Counted from the stretch's first letter, positions 44,884 through 54,271 are shown. The stretch is DNA of 64,000 nucleotides from RUG11198 sp036342255 (GCA_036342255.1 JAZAUS010000002.1:62001-126000); one strand, 5' to 3'. Program-made: numbers and translations. The notes: generated by a model not told the origin, from the letters alone.

Positions 44884-45615
44884 TTACTTACTATTTATTT
44901 CATACATGATAATAGATGCTGCTACACCAGCATTTAATGATTCACAGTGTTCATTCATTTTAATATATAGATATTCATCACATAATTCATCTATATCTTT
45001 GCTGATACCATGACCTTCGTTACCTATAATAAGGGCAAAATGAGAATATATTGAGGCATCTTTTACATCGTGTCCATTGGTTACTTTAGTACCTACTATT
45101 TTATATCCTTCTTCTTTTAATTCTGGTATTAATTTATGAATATTTCTTCTAATGATATTTATATGAAATATCATTCCTTGGCTTGCTCTTACAACTTTTG
45201 GATTGTATAAATCGACTGTTTCATTAGATAAAACAATAGTATCAATGTTAAAGGCTACTGCACTTCTTATGATTGTTCCAAGATTGCCTGGATCTTGAAT
45301 ATTATCTAATATGAGTACTTTTTCACCTATGATACTATTCTCTTCTTTTTTCTTGACTAATGCCATTACATTAGATGGCGTTTGAGTTTGGGATATTTTT
45401 TTTAATACTTCATTATTTACATATACTATATTGGTATCGATGGGATATACTTCATCTTTATGAAGTATTAGTTCTTTTAATAATCCAGCTTTACTTGCTT
45501 CCATAGCTAGATGTTTAGTATCGACTAAAAATAAACCTGTTTCATCACGATATTTTTTTTCCTTTAGTTTCATTAAATCTTTTATATGATCGTTATTTAC
45601 TGATGTTATAAGCAT
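44884..45615 (-). CDS. TrmH/SpoU-family RNA 2'-O-methyltransferase
   Basis: 243 residues. An N-terminal substrate-binding part (NNDHIKDLMKLKEKKYRDETGLFLVD) precedes the SPOUT knot domain. Its three motifs are ILDNIQDPGNLGTIIRSA, LIIGNEGHGIS, and IKMNEHCESLNAGVAASI. Such enzymes methylate ribose in 23S rRNA or tRNA using SAM; the exact target is not evident. It stands just upstream of the accessory HA/DUF4116 cluster. Confidence 0.93.
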   Translation of the reverse strand: MLITSVNNDHIKDLMKLKEKKYRDETGLFLVDTKHLAMEASKAGLLKELILHKDEVYPIDTNIVYVNNEVLKKISQTQTPSNVMALVKKKEENSIIGEKVLILDNIQDPGNLGTIIRSAVAFNIDTIVLSNETVDLYNPKVVRASQGMIFHINIIRRNIHKLIPELKEEGYKIVGTKVTNGHDVKDASIYSHFALIIGNEGHGISKDIDELCDEYLYIKMNEHCESLNAGVAASIIMYEINSK

Positions 45616-45636
45616 ATAATCACTTCTCCTATGAAA

Positions 45637-46266
45637 TTATTCTTTTAATTTTTTTCTTATTTCCTTATAATTTGGGTAATACTTAGATACAATATTCCAA
45701 AACGATTTGGAATGATTGGGTTCTATAAAGTGAGATAATTCATGTACTATGACATAATCTAAGCATTCAATATTATATTTATATAATTCTTTGTTTAAAG
45801 TTACGTTATTATTTTTGGTATTACATACTCCCCATCTAGTTTTCATTTTTCTTATTTTTAAATGGGGATATGGTATATGTTCTTCGAATTTGTCATACCA
45901 ATATTTTAAATGATTAGAGTATGTTGTTTCTATGTAGTTATTCAGCCATTTTTCTAGTGTTTTATTATCTTTTGTATAAATAATATTATCTTCAATTAAG
46001 ATTAATTCATTTGAATTTAGATTAATATTATATTGTTTACCAAATAAATAAAAATACTTTTCTTTTTCTGCTTTTTTGATACTTTTATCTATCATTTTTT
46101 CAATTGTTTTGCGATTATCTATTAGTAATTTTTTGATACCTAAATTGGTAGCAAAACGATTAGTTGTTATATAAACAGTATTGTCTTTTATTCTGATATA
46201 GGTATTTTTATTATTTTTTCTTGCTATTAATACTTCATAATCTTTATTTAAATAATTAAATTTCAT
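45637..46266 (-). CDS. YgjP-like metallopeptidase (DUF45/PF01863)
   Basis: 209 residues with the family pattern KMKTRWGVCNTKNNNVTLN followed by DYVIVHELSHFIEPNHSKSFW, a zinc HExxH site with the third ligand shortly after. The family is related to SprT/M48 peptidases and is often near restriction or core RNA genes; its substrate is unknown. It lies two bases after the LemA-like gene and 21 before the methyltransferase. Confidence 0.9.
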   Translation of the reverse strand: MKFNYLNKDYEVLIARKNNKNTYIRIKDNTVYITTNRFATNLGIKKLLIDNRKTIEKMIDKSIKKAEKEKYFYLFGKQYNINLNSNELILIEDNIIYTKDNKTLEKWLNNYIETTYSNHLKYWYDKFEEHIPYPHLKIRKMKTRWGVCNTKNNNVTLNKELYKYNIECLDYVIVHELSHFIEPNHSKSFWNIVSKYYPNYKEIRKKLKE

Positions 46267-46268
46267 TA

Positions 46269-46793
46269 TTACTTTTTATTATAACTATCATAGTTGGTAA
46301 ATTTACATATTTTATTTACTATATTTATTATAAATTTTTTTCTATAATTGTTATATTCTTCTACCTCTTCATTATATATTTCTATGGCGTACATAACTTT
46401 ATATTGATTTTCTCTAAAAAGTTCTTTTAATTTTACATATTCATTATTCTTACTAAGTTCTGGATGAACGCTGTCAAGAGATAAAGCTTGGATTAATGAA
46501 TCTTCAGATTTATTAAGTAGATTTAAAGTACTATCACCTTTTTTACTAATATTTTCATATAAGTTACTTAATTCTAGTACTAAATTATCTTCATGAAAAG
46601 ATTGAGTTGAAATAATAGCATTTACTTTTTGAATTATAGTACCTCTTTCTTCTAAATCTTTGTTTATTACATCTAATTTATCTTCAACTTTCTTCTTTCT
46701 AAATATAATTCTACTATATAATCCTATAAATATAATACCTATAATTGTTAAGACAAGAAAAATTGCTATTATCACAATATATGCTGTACTCAT
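46269..46793 (-). CDS. LemA-family membrane protein
   Basis: 174 residues with one N-terminal membrane helix (~5-27) and a coiled helical body. The LemA pattern appears as RKKKVEDKLDVINKDLEERG, then VHPELSKNNEYVKLKELF and a YNEEVEEYNNYRKKF end. In other bacteria LemA proteins are surface helical-bundle proteins of uncertain function. EzrA is an alternative, but it is far longer. AAGGAGATGATAAA precedes the ATG. Confidence 0.75.
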   Translation of the reverse strand: MSTAYIVIIAIFLVLTIIGIIFIGLYSRIIFRKKKVEDKLDVINKDLEERGTIIQKVNAIISTQSFHEDNLVLELSNLYENISKKGDSTLNLLNKSEDSLIQALSLDSVHPELSKNNEYVKLKELFRENQYKVMYAIEIYNEEVEEYNNYRKKFIINIVNKICKFTNYDSYNKK

Positions 46794-46916
46794 TTTATCA
46801 TCTCCTTTTTTATTCTATAAAAAGTATAACCAATAATATAGTATATTCTTCAATACTTCTATATAATTATTGTAACACATTTCTAATTAATAGTAAATTA
46901 TTTCTAATTAGTATTA

Positions 46917-46952
46917 AAAAACCAATATCAAATAAATTTGATATTGGTTATT
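46917..46952 (-). terminator. Terminator after the transglutaminase-like gene
   Basis: AACCAATATCAAAT pairs with ATTTGATATTGGTT around a short loop, with A6 on the left giving a T run leftward. It lies about 50 bases after the stop at 47003. Confidence 0.8.
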
Positions 46953-47002
46953 AATTCTATTTTTTAGTTTTTTTCTTATAAGTAACCTCTTTTTTAATTA
47001 TT

Positions 47003-48610
47003 TTATCTTTTCTTTGATTTGGGCATAATGGGATTCGAATTATAATTATCATTAGCAACATCGTGAAGAGTTGCTAGTAATTGCATTCTTGCTAAGTCTA
47101 TATTAGGTTTTATTATTTCGTCAGATGCTTCTATTTTATTAACTGGTTCTAGTTTGGATATTTGTTCTTGTAGATAATATAATTTATTAATAATTGGATC
47201 ATCTGGATCTCCAAAAATAATCTTTTTTAAATATGCTTTAGAAATATTAGTATCATCTACATATTTGTAATTTATTTTTTGTTTATATTCTTGTAAGGGG
47301 TTGGTAGTATTTATTAGGCCTATTGAACATTCTGTTCTATAGGCTATGTATGATGCTGAAATAAATGTATCAATAGGTATTTCAATATGATAAAAATGAT
47401 GATAATCTTGGCATACTTTTTCAACAAATATATTGGTTAGTTCTTGCTTTTCTGTATTATTTTTTTGTTCAATCGTATTTGATAATTCTAATATTTCTTT
47501 TTTTAATAATAAATGCTTTTTTAATATTTGTTTATCATTAACTAATTTATAAAATTCGATAAAGCTATTATTTATTGATAAACAGTTTTGGAGAATTAAA
47601 AAAGCTGGAGCTTTTAATTCTAATAAATAATTTAATCTTTCTATTCTATTGTCTAATCTTTTTATAATTTCTGATAATGGTGTATATATTTTAGTATCTA
47701 ATTTGTTAAATAGAGATTCATTCAAGGTTTTACCAAAAAATTTATAGCCTTTATTCATACTATCATAAGTACAATCTACTTCAAATAAACCATTTACTTT
47801 ATATTTTTTATCATTAATATAAACTAAGTTATTAGCATGGCCTGATTTTCCTATTCCTATATGTGGCTGTACTGTTGTTGTAATATTTAAATCATTTAAG
47901 ATAGCAGCATAGATATTGGCATAGCCTACACAAACTATTTCATCACTATTAAGTACTTTAGATAAACTTCTACCATTATTAAAAACTTCTATAGGATAAT
48001 TGTTTAGTAATTTTTCTTTATCTTCTTCTTGTTGCTCTATTACTTGTTTTTTATATTCTCTTTCCTTTAATAGGTCATAGACAAATATGGCTTGTTCTAA
48101 TGGCGATAAATTAAATCTTTTAACAAAATTAGTTATCTCTTCAATATAATTGAATATGTTTATTAGTTCTTGCTTTTTAATACCTATTACATCACAATTT
48201 TCATATTTTATTATAAATTCTGTATCATCAGCAAAACTATTTTTATTAATAATTTTTTTAATGTCTTTTAGTTCTAGATCTTTAAAATCTACTATTTTTA
48301 TTTGATCTTTAAATTCATCTAATATTGATATATGTTTATTAATTGGTTTATCTATATTTATTTTGAATATATTTAAATCATTAATGTCTAGGCTTTTATT
48401 TTTTAATAGTCTTTTTATTGCAGATAAACTGTTAGCATATATTTTTATATCATATTTATCATTCTCTTTATCTTCATAAAAAGTTATCATTCCATTTTCA
48501 AAATGATTTATTAAATCGTTATCATAGTCAGTATCAATATTGTTATAATCAATTATTCCTTCAACATCTTTTTTGTTATATAGTACTATTATACAGTTTT
48601 TCTTTTTCAT
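47003..48610 (-). CDS. Transglutaminase-like (papain-fold) protein, unknown role
   Basis: 535 residues, cytoplasmic by sequence. The middle contains a Cys-His-Asp arrangement typical of transglutaminase-like proteins: EIVCVGYANIYAAIL (Cys), GKSGHANNLVYI (His), and LFEVDCTYDS (Asp), at residues ~225-290. The N-terminal ~190 residues and the C-terminal helical ~220 are not recognised. Such folds serve as peptidases or in protein cross-linking or deamidation. It lies 18 bases after a lipoprotein gene and may work with it. Confidence 0.72.
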   Translation of the reverse strand: MKKKNCIIVLYNKKDVEGIIDYNNIDTDYDNDLINHFENGMITFYEDKENDKYDIKIYANSLSAIKRLLKNKSLDINDLNIFKINIDKPINKHISILDEFKDQIKIVDFKDLELKDIKKIINKNSFADDTEFIIKYENCDVIGIKKQELINIFNYIEEITNFVKRFNLSPLEQAIFVYDLLKEREYKKQVIEQQEEDKEKLLNNYPIEVFNNGRSLSKVLNSDEIVCVGYANIYAAILNDLNITTTVQPHIGIGKSGHANNLVYINDKKYKVNGLFEVDCTYDSMNKGYKFFGKTLNESLFNKLDTKIYTPLSEIIKRLDNRIERLNYLLELKAPAFLILQNCLSINNSFIEFYKLVNDKQILKKHLLLKKEILELSNTIEQKNNTEKQELTNIFVEKVCQDYHHFYHIEIPIDTFISASYIAYRTECSIGLINTTNPLQEYKQKINYKYVDDTNISKAYLKKIIFGDPDDPIINKLYYLQEQISKLEPVNKIEASDEIIKPNIDLARMQLLATLHDVANDNYNSNPIMPKSKKR

Positions 48611-48628
48611 GTTTCACCCTGTTATTTG

Positions 48629-49177
48629 TTATTTTCTTTTAACTTTTGTTTTGTTATTATTTATAAATTTTTCTTCTATTTGGCTATATGTTTCAATAGC
48701 ATAGATAGCTTTATCTAAATTATTATCTAATTCTTCTTGATTTGGCATGCTAGTAATTAATCTTAATAGCCATGTAGCTTCAGTTTCCTCTATGCCATAG
48801 TATGACATTAGTTTTCCAATATAATTACTATCTGTTGTTGCAATTAAATATTTTCCTTCTTCTAAATATGATTTTTCTTCTATTTTTTGTAAATCAGTAT
48901 AATTAAGATTACATGAGGTGATTAATATTTCACGATAAAGTCCTTCATATGCTGATTCTAAATCTTTATAATTAGTATATGAATTACTTTTATTAATAAA
49001 TATGTGGTTATTTAGATAATTAATTTTATTATTATATTCAGCTATTCTTTCGATTTGGTCTTTAGTTATTGTTTTTTCTTGTTGTCTATGATTGCATCCT
49101 GATAATGTCATTATAAAAGGAATAGCTAATGTGGCTACACCTATTCTTATTGTTTTTTCTTTATTAATTTTTTTCAT
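48629..49177 (-). CDS. Lipoprotein of unknown function
   Basis: 182 residues with a lipoprotein signal: basic start, hydrophobic core, and lipobox TLSGC at about residue 28, so Cys is lipidated and the body faces outward. The rest is helical and Glu/Asn/Tyr-rich, with no motif I recognise. It is first of a two-gene transcript with the transglutaminase-like gene. Confidence 0.75.
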   Translation of the reverse strand: MKKINKEKTIRIGVATLAIPFIMTLSGCNHRQQEKTITKDQIERIAEYNNKINYLNNHIFINKSNSYTNYKDLESAYEGLYREILITSCNLNYTDLQKIEEKSYLEEGKYLIATTDSNYIGKLMSYYGIEETEATWLLRLITSMPNQEELDNNLDKAIYAIETYSQIEEKFINNNKTKVKRK

Positions 49178-49256
49178 ATAAATACACCTTTCTTTATTGG
49201 ATTGCTGTTTATTATATACTTTCTAATATTAGTTGTCAATGAATTAATAATTATAA

Positions 49257-49284
49257 AAGAAAAGACCTAATCTGGTCTTTTCTT
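49257..49284 (-). terminator. Terminator of murE
   Basis: AAGAAAAGACC (49257-49267) and GGTCTTTTCTT (49274-49284) with a six-base loop and T-rich tail, ten bases after the murE stop. Confidence 0.8.
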
Positions 49285-49293
49285 AATATATTA

Positions 49294-50790
49294 TTATTTA
49301 TTTATAATCTTTAATCTTTCTTTTTCTTCTTTTGATAGAGAATCAATTATTTCTTTTATTACTACTCTTTCATCAAATGGGTGTCTTATTCCTTCTATTT
49401 CTTGATAATCTTCGTGTCCTTTTCCTAGAATAAGGATGACATCTCCTGGTTTGGCATTGGTTATACTATATTTAATAGCTTCTCTTCTATCTGGTATAAT
49501 TGTATATTCTCCTTTTGTTTTATTCATACCTATTAAGATGTCTTCAATTATTTTATTATTATCTTCAAATCGAGGATTATCTGCTGTTAAGATACTTAAG
49601 TCAGCATATGTTCCACTTACTTCACCACAGTCAAATCTTCTTTGACGACTTCTATTTCCTCCACAACCAAAGACAGTAACTATTCTTTTAGGTTTACTTT
49701 CTTTGATAGTTTTTAATACATTTTCCATAGCTATACCTTGATAAGCGTAATCAATTAATACTTTAAAATCTTTTGATACTTTAACTGGTTCTAATCTTCC
49801 TTTTACAGATACAGATTTAAGTATTTCTTTTATACTATTAGTATTGATTTTTAGAAGATTACATATTGCAATGGCTGATATGGCATTATATGCTGTAAAT
49901 AAACCTGGAATACTTACTTTGAAAGTATCTTCTATAATTCCTTTAGTAGTTAATTCAATTCCAATAAAGTTACTATCAATTATATTAATGCAATTATCTA
50001 TTTTATAATCTGCTTTATTAGATTTACCAAAGGTATAAGTTTTACAAGTTGTATCTTTCATCATGTATTTGGCATATTCATCATCTATATTAAATAAACC
50101 TGTTTTGCATTGTTTAAATAGTAAACTTTTACAAAATTTGTAATCATCAAAACTTTCGTGTTCATCATCTCCAACATGATCAAGACTTAAATTAGTAAAT
50201 ACAGCATAATCAAATATTAGATTAGACCATCTTTTTAGTTTTAATGATTGACTTGATACTTCCATTACTAAATGTTTTACACCATTATCTAGCATTTCTC
50301 TCATATATTTAAATACATCATATGATTCTGGTGAAGTATTCATAGTATGATAATATTTGTTTTTATAGAATACGCCCATTGTTCCTATAAGGCCACATGA
50401 AATATTATTATCATCTAGTATTCTTTTAATTATAGAACTAGTAGTAGTTTTTCCTTTTGTTCCTGTTATGGCTATTGTGGTCATTGATTTATCTGGATAA
50501 TTAAATAATGTTCTAGATATTTTGGATAAGTCTGTTCTTGTATCATCTAATTTAATTATAGTTATATCTTTTGGTAGTTCTTTTAATTCTTCTAAAATGA
50601 TACATTTACAACCATTATCTATGGCTTTATCTATATAGTCATGTCCATCAACTCTAAAGCCTTTCATTGCTACAAAAGCTTTACTTTTGTTAGCAGTCCT
50701 CGAGTCATAAGTTAGATCTTTTATATCCAAATCTATTTTTCCTTGGATAAGTTTATAATTAACATCTTTTAATAGTTCTTTTAATTTCAT
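49294..50790 (-). CDS. murE: UDP-MurNAc-tripeptide synthetase MurE, DAP-type motif
   Basis: MurE adds the third amino acid of the stem peptide. 498 residues from ATG 50790 (GGTGATAACT before it; the longer frame from 50835 lacks a ribosome site). Marks: LTYDSRTANKSKAFVAMKG, the P-loop ITGTKGKTTTSSII, NLSLDHVGDDEH, VLIDYAYQGIAMENVL, and TADNPRFED. The DNPR sequence is the meso-diaminopimelate signature; Lys-adding enzymes usually have DNPA or similar. A weak promoter (ATGACT-N17-TACAAT, ending at 50807) lies just upstream. Confidence 0.94.
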   Translation of the reverse strand: MKLKELLKDVNYKLIQGKIDLDIKDLTYDSRTANKSKAFVAMKGFRVDGHDYIDKAIDNGCKCIILEELKELPKDITIIKLDDTRTDLSKISRTLFNYPDKSMTTIAITGTKGKTTTSSIIKRILDDNNISCGLIGTMGVFYKNKYYHTMNTSPESYDVFKYMREMLDNGVKHLVMEVSSQSLKLKRWSNLIFDYAVFTNLSLDHVGDDEHESFDDYKFCKSLLFKQCKTGLFNIDDEYAKYMMKDTTCKTYTFGKSNKADYKIDNCINIIDSNFIGIELTTKGIIEDTFKVSIPGLFTAYNAISAIAICNLLKINTNSIKEILKSVSVKGRLEPVKVSKDFKVLIDYAYQGIAMENVLKTIKESKPKRIVTVFGCGGNRSRQRRFDCGEVSGTYADLSILTADNPRFEDNNKIIEDILIGMNKTKGEYTIIPDRREAIKYSITNAKPGDVILILGKGHEDYQEIEGIRHPFDERVVIKEIIDSLSKEEKERLKIINK

Positions 50791-50895
50791 AGTTATCACC
50801 AACCTTATTGTATCAAATTTCTTATAAAAAGTCATTAATAATATTTAATTATGTTTTACATTGTTTACTAGTAATTAATTGCAATGGGTCTTATA

Positions 50896-50924
50896 TTGAT
50901 TTTTGGGTATAGATATGATAAAAT
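50896..50924 (+). promoter_or_regulatory. Sigma-A promoter of the serine hydrolase gene
   Basis: TTGATT (50896-50901), 17-base spacer, TAAAAT (50919-50924) with TGA extension, 31 bases before ATG 50956. Confidence 0.72.
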
Positions 50925-50955
50925 GAGCATAAGTTATATAGAAAGGAAAATATTT

Positions 50956-52347
50956 ATGGGGAAATATTTGTTAGATTCTGAAGAAAAAAGAATAGATGAA
51001 TTAATTAATAAAGTTAAGATTAAAGATTTGGATTATTTAAAGAAAGATTTAAATAAAATTTTATTAGAGTGTAAGGATGCATCTATTGAGGATACTATTA
51101 ATTATTTATTAGAAGAGATGTCCAAGGAATTGCAACCTCTATTATCTGAAAATTTGACTCCTGGGATAGAGATTGGACTTAAGAATGATCATTTTAAGAT
51201 GTTTTCTTTTGGTGGTAAATATAATGGTAAAAGTGATAGTAAAGATATAGAATTGGATACTTTATTTTCATTTGATTCTATTAGTAAGCTATTAACTTCT
51301 GTTATAGCATATCTTGAAGTTAAAAATGGTAATATAGATATGGATATGAAAATAAGTGATTATAATAAAGATTTTTTATTAGATGCTAAATTAAAAGATG
51401 TTCTTAAATTTACTGCATATATAAAAACACCTAAAAGAATAGATAATTTAGGTGTTGATGAAACTATTGATATTTTGAAAAATGTTAAAGAAAATAAGAT
51501 TGAGAAAGATAAATATATTAATTATTATGAGTATAATGATATTGGATATATGATATTAAGACAGGCTATATATGATTTTGCTAGTAAGTTGGATAGTTTA
51601 TTAAAAGAAATTGATGATAGTAATTTGACTTATAAAAACATGGCAGATAAAGATAATATTACTGGTGGTAAGTTGGGTGAAGAATATATAACTCCTGATA
51701 CTAAAGGAAGAGGAATAGATTTTCCTGGACATGCTGGTTTATATGGTAATATAGTTGGGCTAATTAAGATGTTTGATGAGATAATATTTAAAGAAAATAT
51801 ATTAAGTAATGAAGATAAAGATGTATTATTTTCTCAGCCATATGGTAGTCCTGTTGTTTATAATAATGATGGTAGTATTAAAGTTGGTAAAAATGGTAGT
51901 AAGCAATATATGGCTAAAGTGGCTGGTATATATAGAATGCCTGATGGTATAATTGATACTAGTTATAATAAAATGGCTTCTGCTGATATGTCTGAAAAGA
52001 CTACTAAAGGGGCTAAAGCTGCTACTGGGACAAGTGGAAGTTGGGTTGTTGGTGATAAGTTAAGTAACGATGGTAAATTTGGTACATATGTTGGTGGTTT
52101 TTTAACTAATCCTTATTCGTATGTGGAAACTAAGGAGTATGGTAAAAATGATGAGATTAAAGGTACTCCGCATATTGTTACACCTCGTGGTGTAATACTT
52201 GGTTATCAAACTAGATTAAATAAATATAAAGAGATTATTACTAAATATGGTATTATGTTAGAAGTAATTACAGAATATATAAAAGAAGTTGATGAAAAAG
52301 CTTTAAAAGATGCTGATAAAACTTATATTAAAAGGATGACTAAATAG
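50956..52347 (+). CDS. Serine beta-lactamase-like hydrolase (penicillin-binding-protein fold)
   Basis: 463 residues from ATG 50956 (AAAGGA eight bases upstream). After a helical ~65-residue start the class C-type fold begins at LTPGIEIGLKNDHFKMFSFGG. SxxK is in FSFDSISKLLTS, and YxN is probably YEYNDIGYM. PGHAGLYGN and TGTSGSWVVGD are near the third motif. No signal peptide is seen, unlike secreted beta-lactamases, so a cytoplasmic esterase or D-amino-acid peptidase is more likely than antibiotic resistance. It is convergent with the C26 gene, sharing one terminator. Confidence 0.8.
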   Translation: MGKYLLDSEEKRIDELINKVKIKDLDYLKKDLNKILLECKDASIEDTINYLLEEMSKELQPLLSENLTPGIEIGLKNDHFKMFSFGGKYNGKSDSKDIELDTLFSFDSISKLLTSVIAYLEVKNGNIDMDMKISDYNKDFLLDAKLKDVLKFTAYIKTPKRIDNLGVDETIDILKNVKENKIEKDKYINYYEYNDIGYMILRQAIYDFASKLDSLLKEIDDSNLTYKNMADKDNITGGKLGEEYITPDTKGRGIDFPGHAGLYGNIVGLIKMFDEIIFKENILSNEDKDVLFSQPYGSPVVYNNDGSIKVGKNGSKQYMAKVAGIYRMPDGIIDTSYNKMASADMSEKTTKGAKAATGTSGSWVVGDKLSNDGKFGTYVGGFLTNPYSYVETKEYGKNDEIKGTPHIVTPRGVILGYQTRLNKYKEIITKYGIMLEVITEYIKEVDEKALKDADKTYIKRMTK

Positions 52348-52357
52348 TCATCCTTTT
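52330..52357. terminator. Bidirectional terminator formed from both gene ends
   Basis: AAAAGGATGACTA (52330-52342) and TAGTCATCCTTTT (52345-52357) form a 13-pair stem that contains the stop codons of the two convergent genes, which abut with no gap. Confidence 0.82.
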
Positions 52358-53040
52358 ATACTGTTTATAAAGGCATCAAATATTTTGATTGAATATTCAT
52401 CAAGAATATATTCTGGATGCCATTCTAATCCTATGAAAAATTTATGTTTTTTATCTTCAACTGCTTCTATAATACCATCTTCACTATAGGCTGATACAGT
52501 TAGGCTATTAGGTATAAAATCTATATAGTCATGATGAATACTATTAATAGGTATATTATCTTTTTCTATTATTTCATATAGTTTGCTATCTTTTTTTATG
52601 TCTATGTTATGAATATATTTTCTTGAATTACCACAGTGATTATCATTTGGTAATTTTTTGGTCATATCAGTTTTAGTTCTGTTAGGGCTATACATGCTAC
52701 ATAATGCTTGAAATCCTAAGCATATGGCTAGAAGAGGTTTATTACTCTTTCTAGCATATTCTATAATATATTCATCAAATTTATAAAAATAAGTACCTCC
52801 TGGTATGATAAAAGCATCACATTTATCTAGAATATAATCTAATTTCTTTTTATCTTTACTTGTAATACTATCTTTTCCAGTATCAATATCAGAATAGCAT
52901 ATGTCATTGGTTGGAAGAATTGCTATAGGTACTACATCATCATAGTTAGTAATAGCTCTTCTTATATATTCATTTATTTGAATAATATTTTGCTTATCTT
53001 TATTAAAATATGCTCTTCCTACTATTCCTATTAATTTCAT
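52348..53040 (-). CDS. Class I glutamine amidotransferase-like peptidase (C26, PuuD-like)
   Basis: 230 residues. IIPGGTYFYKFDEYI, catalytic Cys in LLAICLGFQALC, and His-Glu in FIGLEWHPEY form the GATase/gamma-glutamyl hydrolase triad. KLIGIVGR at the start fits the C26 family that cleaves gamma-glutamyl bonds (folate poly-glutamate, gamma-glutamyl-GABA). The dGTPase-like gene overlaps it by four bases (ATGA), so they are coupled. The amidoligase just upstream is noted as a possible functional partner. Confidence 0.88.
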   Translation of the reverse strand: MKLIGIVGRAYFNKDKQNIIQINEYIRRAITNYDDVVPIAILPTNDICYSDIDTGKDSITSKDKKKLDYILDKCDAFIIPGGTYFYKFDEYIIEYARKSNKPLLAICLGFQALCSMYSPNRTKTDMTKKLPNDNHCGNSRKYIHNIDIKKDSKLYEIIEKDNIPINSIHHDYIDFIPNSLTVSAYSEDGIIEAVEDKKHKFFIGLEWHPEYILDEYSIKIFDAFINSIKG

Positions 53041-54170
53041 TTTATATCACCTATTCTTTTTATTTCATTTAAAAATAAATCATCTGTCATTCCGGCAATA
53101 AAATCTATTACTATTCTTTTATTGCTGGTGTTATTTAAATATTCTTCACATTTATTATTAATAAATAATTTGTATATTATACTGTTTTTATTTTTGTTTT
53201 CTATATCATTTAGATAATACTTATATATTTTTTTCATGCCATTATTATAATATTTTTTTTCTTTTGAGGTAAGGCTTTTGTTATAGATATGTTCATAATT
53301 GAAAGCTTTTAGTTTGATAATGGCATTATATATTTTATCACTTAGTTTTATATATGGTTTATTTAAACTGTTCTTAATTATGTCTAGAACAATATTATTT
53401 ATAATGTCGCTGTTATTATCTCCTAGTACTTCTATTATATCTTCTGGTATATCACTTCTTTTTAGTTTGCCTATACTTATGGCATCTTCTATATCTCTTC
53501 CTATATATCCTATGATATCGCTTATTCTTACGACACATCCTTCAAGTGTCATAGGGCTATATTTTTTTGTTTTAGATAAATCATGATAGGCTTCATTATA
53601 TTCTCTTAGAAATTCTTCTTTTGTTTTGGACATTGGCTTATATGTAGGTGATAGAATTTCTCCATTATGACACATGATACCATCTAATACTTGAATAGTT
53701 AAATTTAATCCTTTACCTTTATTTTCAACATACATGTAGTGTCTTACACTTTGGATATTATGTGCGAAGAATTCTCCTAATTCATTTAAAGATATTTCAT
53801 TTAGAAATGATTCTCCTGTATGACCTAATGGGGTGTGACCTATGTCATGGCCTAGGGCTATGGCTTCTATAAGATCAGTATTTAGATTTAAAGATCTTCC
53901 AATAGTTCTAGCAATTTTGCTTACTAATTGAACATGGATCATTCTTTTAGATACATGATCATTATCATTATATGAAAAAACTTGTGTTTTATCAGCATAT
54001 CTTGTATAGCTATAAGCATGGATCATACGATCTACATCTCTAAAGAATGGTGTTCTCATATCATCAATACTTTGTTTAAATCTAATGGCTTCTCCACTTT
54101 TAGTAGCATATTTTGAAAAAATACTATCAATTTTGTAAAAATTATCATGAGCCTCTTTTAAATAATCCAT
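53037..54170 (-). CDS. dGTPase-like HD-domain triphosphohydrolase
   Basis: 377 residues with the dGTPase pattern: FRDVDRMIHAYSYTRYADKTQVFSY at the start, HVQLVSKIARTIGRSL, and GHDIGHTPLGHTGESFLNE carrying the HD metal ligands. YISDIIGYIGRDIEDA-like residues follow. The family splits dNTPs into deoxynucleosides and triphosphate, and some members act against phages by starving them of dNTPs. Start codon follows GAGGTACAT. It is upstream of and coupled to the C26 gene. Confidence 0.9.
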   Translation of the reverse strand: MDYLKEAHDNFYKIDSIFSKYATKSGEAIRFKQSIDDMRTPFFRDVDRMIHAYSYTRYADKTQVFSYNDNDHVSKRMIHVQLVSKIARTIGRSLNLNTDLIEAIALGHDIGHTPLGHTGESFLNEISLNELGEFFAHNIQSVRHYMYVENKGKGLNLTIQVLDGIMCHNGEILSPTYKPMSKTKEEFLREYNEAYHDLSKTKKYSPMTLEGCVVRISDIIGYIGRDIEDAISIGKLKRSDIPEDIIEVLGDNNSDIINNIVLDIIKNSLNKPYIKLSDKIYNAIIKLKAFNYEHIYNKSLTSKEKKYYNNGMKKIYKYYLNDIENKNKNSIIYKLFINNKCEEYLNNTSNKRIVIDFIAGMTDDLFLNEIKRIGDIK

Positions 54171-54200
54171 ATATGTACCTCATTTCTTATATATATTTTT

Positions 54201-54229
54201 ATTATAACATTTATAATATAATTGGTAAA
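54201..54229 (-). promoter_or_regulatory. Sigma-A promoter of the dGTPase-C26 operon
   Basis: TTTACC (54229-54224), 17-base spacer, TATAAT (54206-54201), about 30 bases before the ATG. It lies downstream of the amidoligase terminator. Confidence 0.7.
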
Positions 54230-54244
54230 TAATATTAATATGAA

Positions 54245-54271
54245 AAAAAAGACTAATATTTAGTCTTTTTT
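54245..54271 (-). terminator. Terminator of the amidoligase gene
   Basis: AAAAAAGACTAA (54245-54256) and TTAGTCTTTTTT (54260-54271) form a perfect stem with a three-base loop, overlapping the end of the gene. It separates the amidoligase from the dGTPase-C26 pair. Confidence 0.85.

Noticed and set aside
46269..46793. EzrA septation regulator
   Set aside because: One N-terminal helix and coiled coil fit superficially, but EzrA is over 550 residues and the YN/HPEL pattern fits LemA better.
50956..52347. Secreted beta-lactamase giving antibiotic resistance
   Set aside because: SxxK is present but there is no signal peptide, and the protein is larger and diverged, so resistance is not supported.
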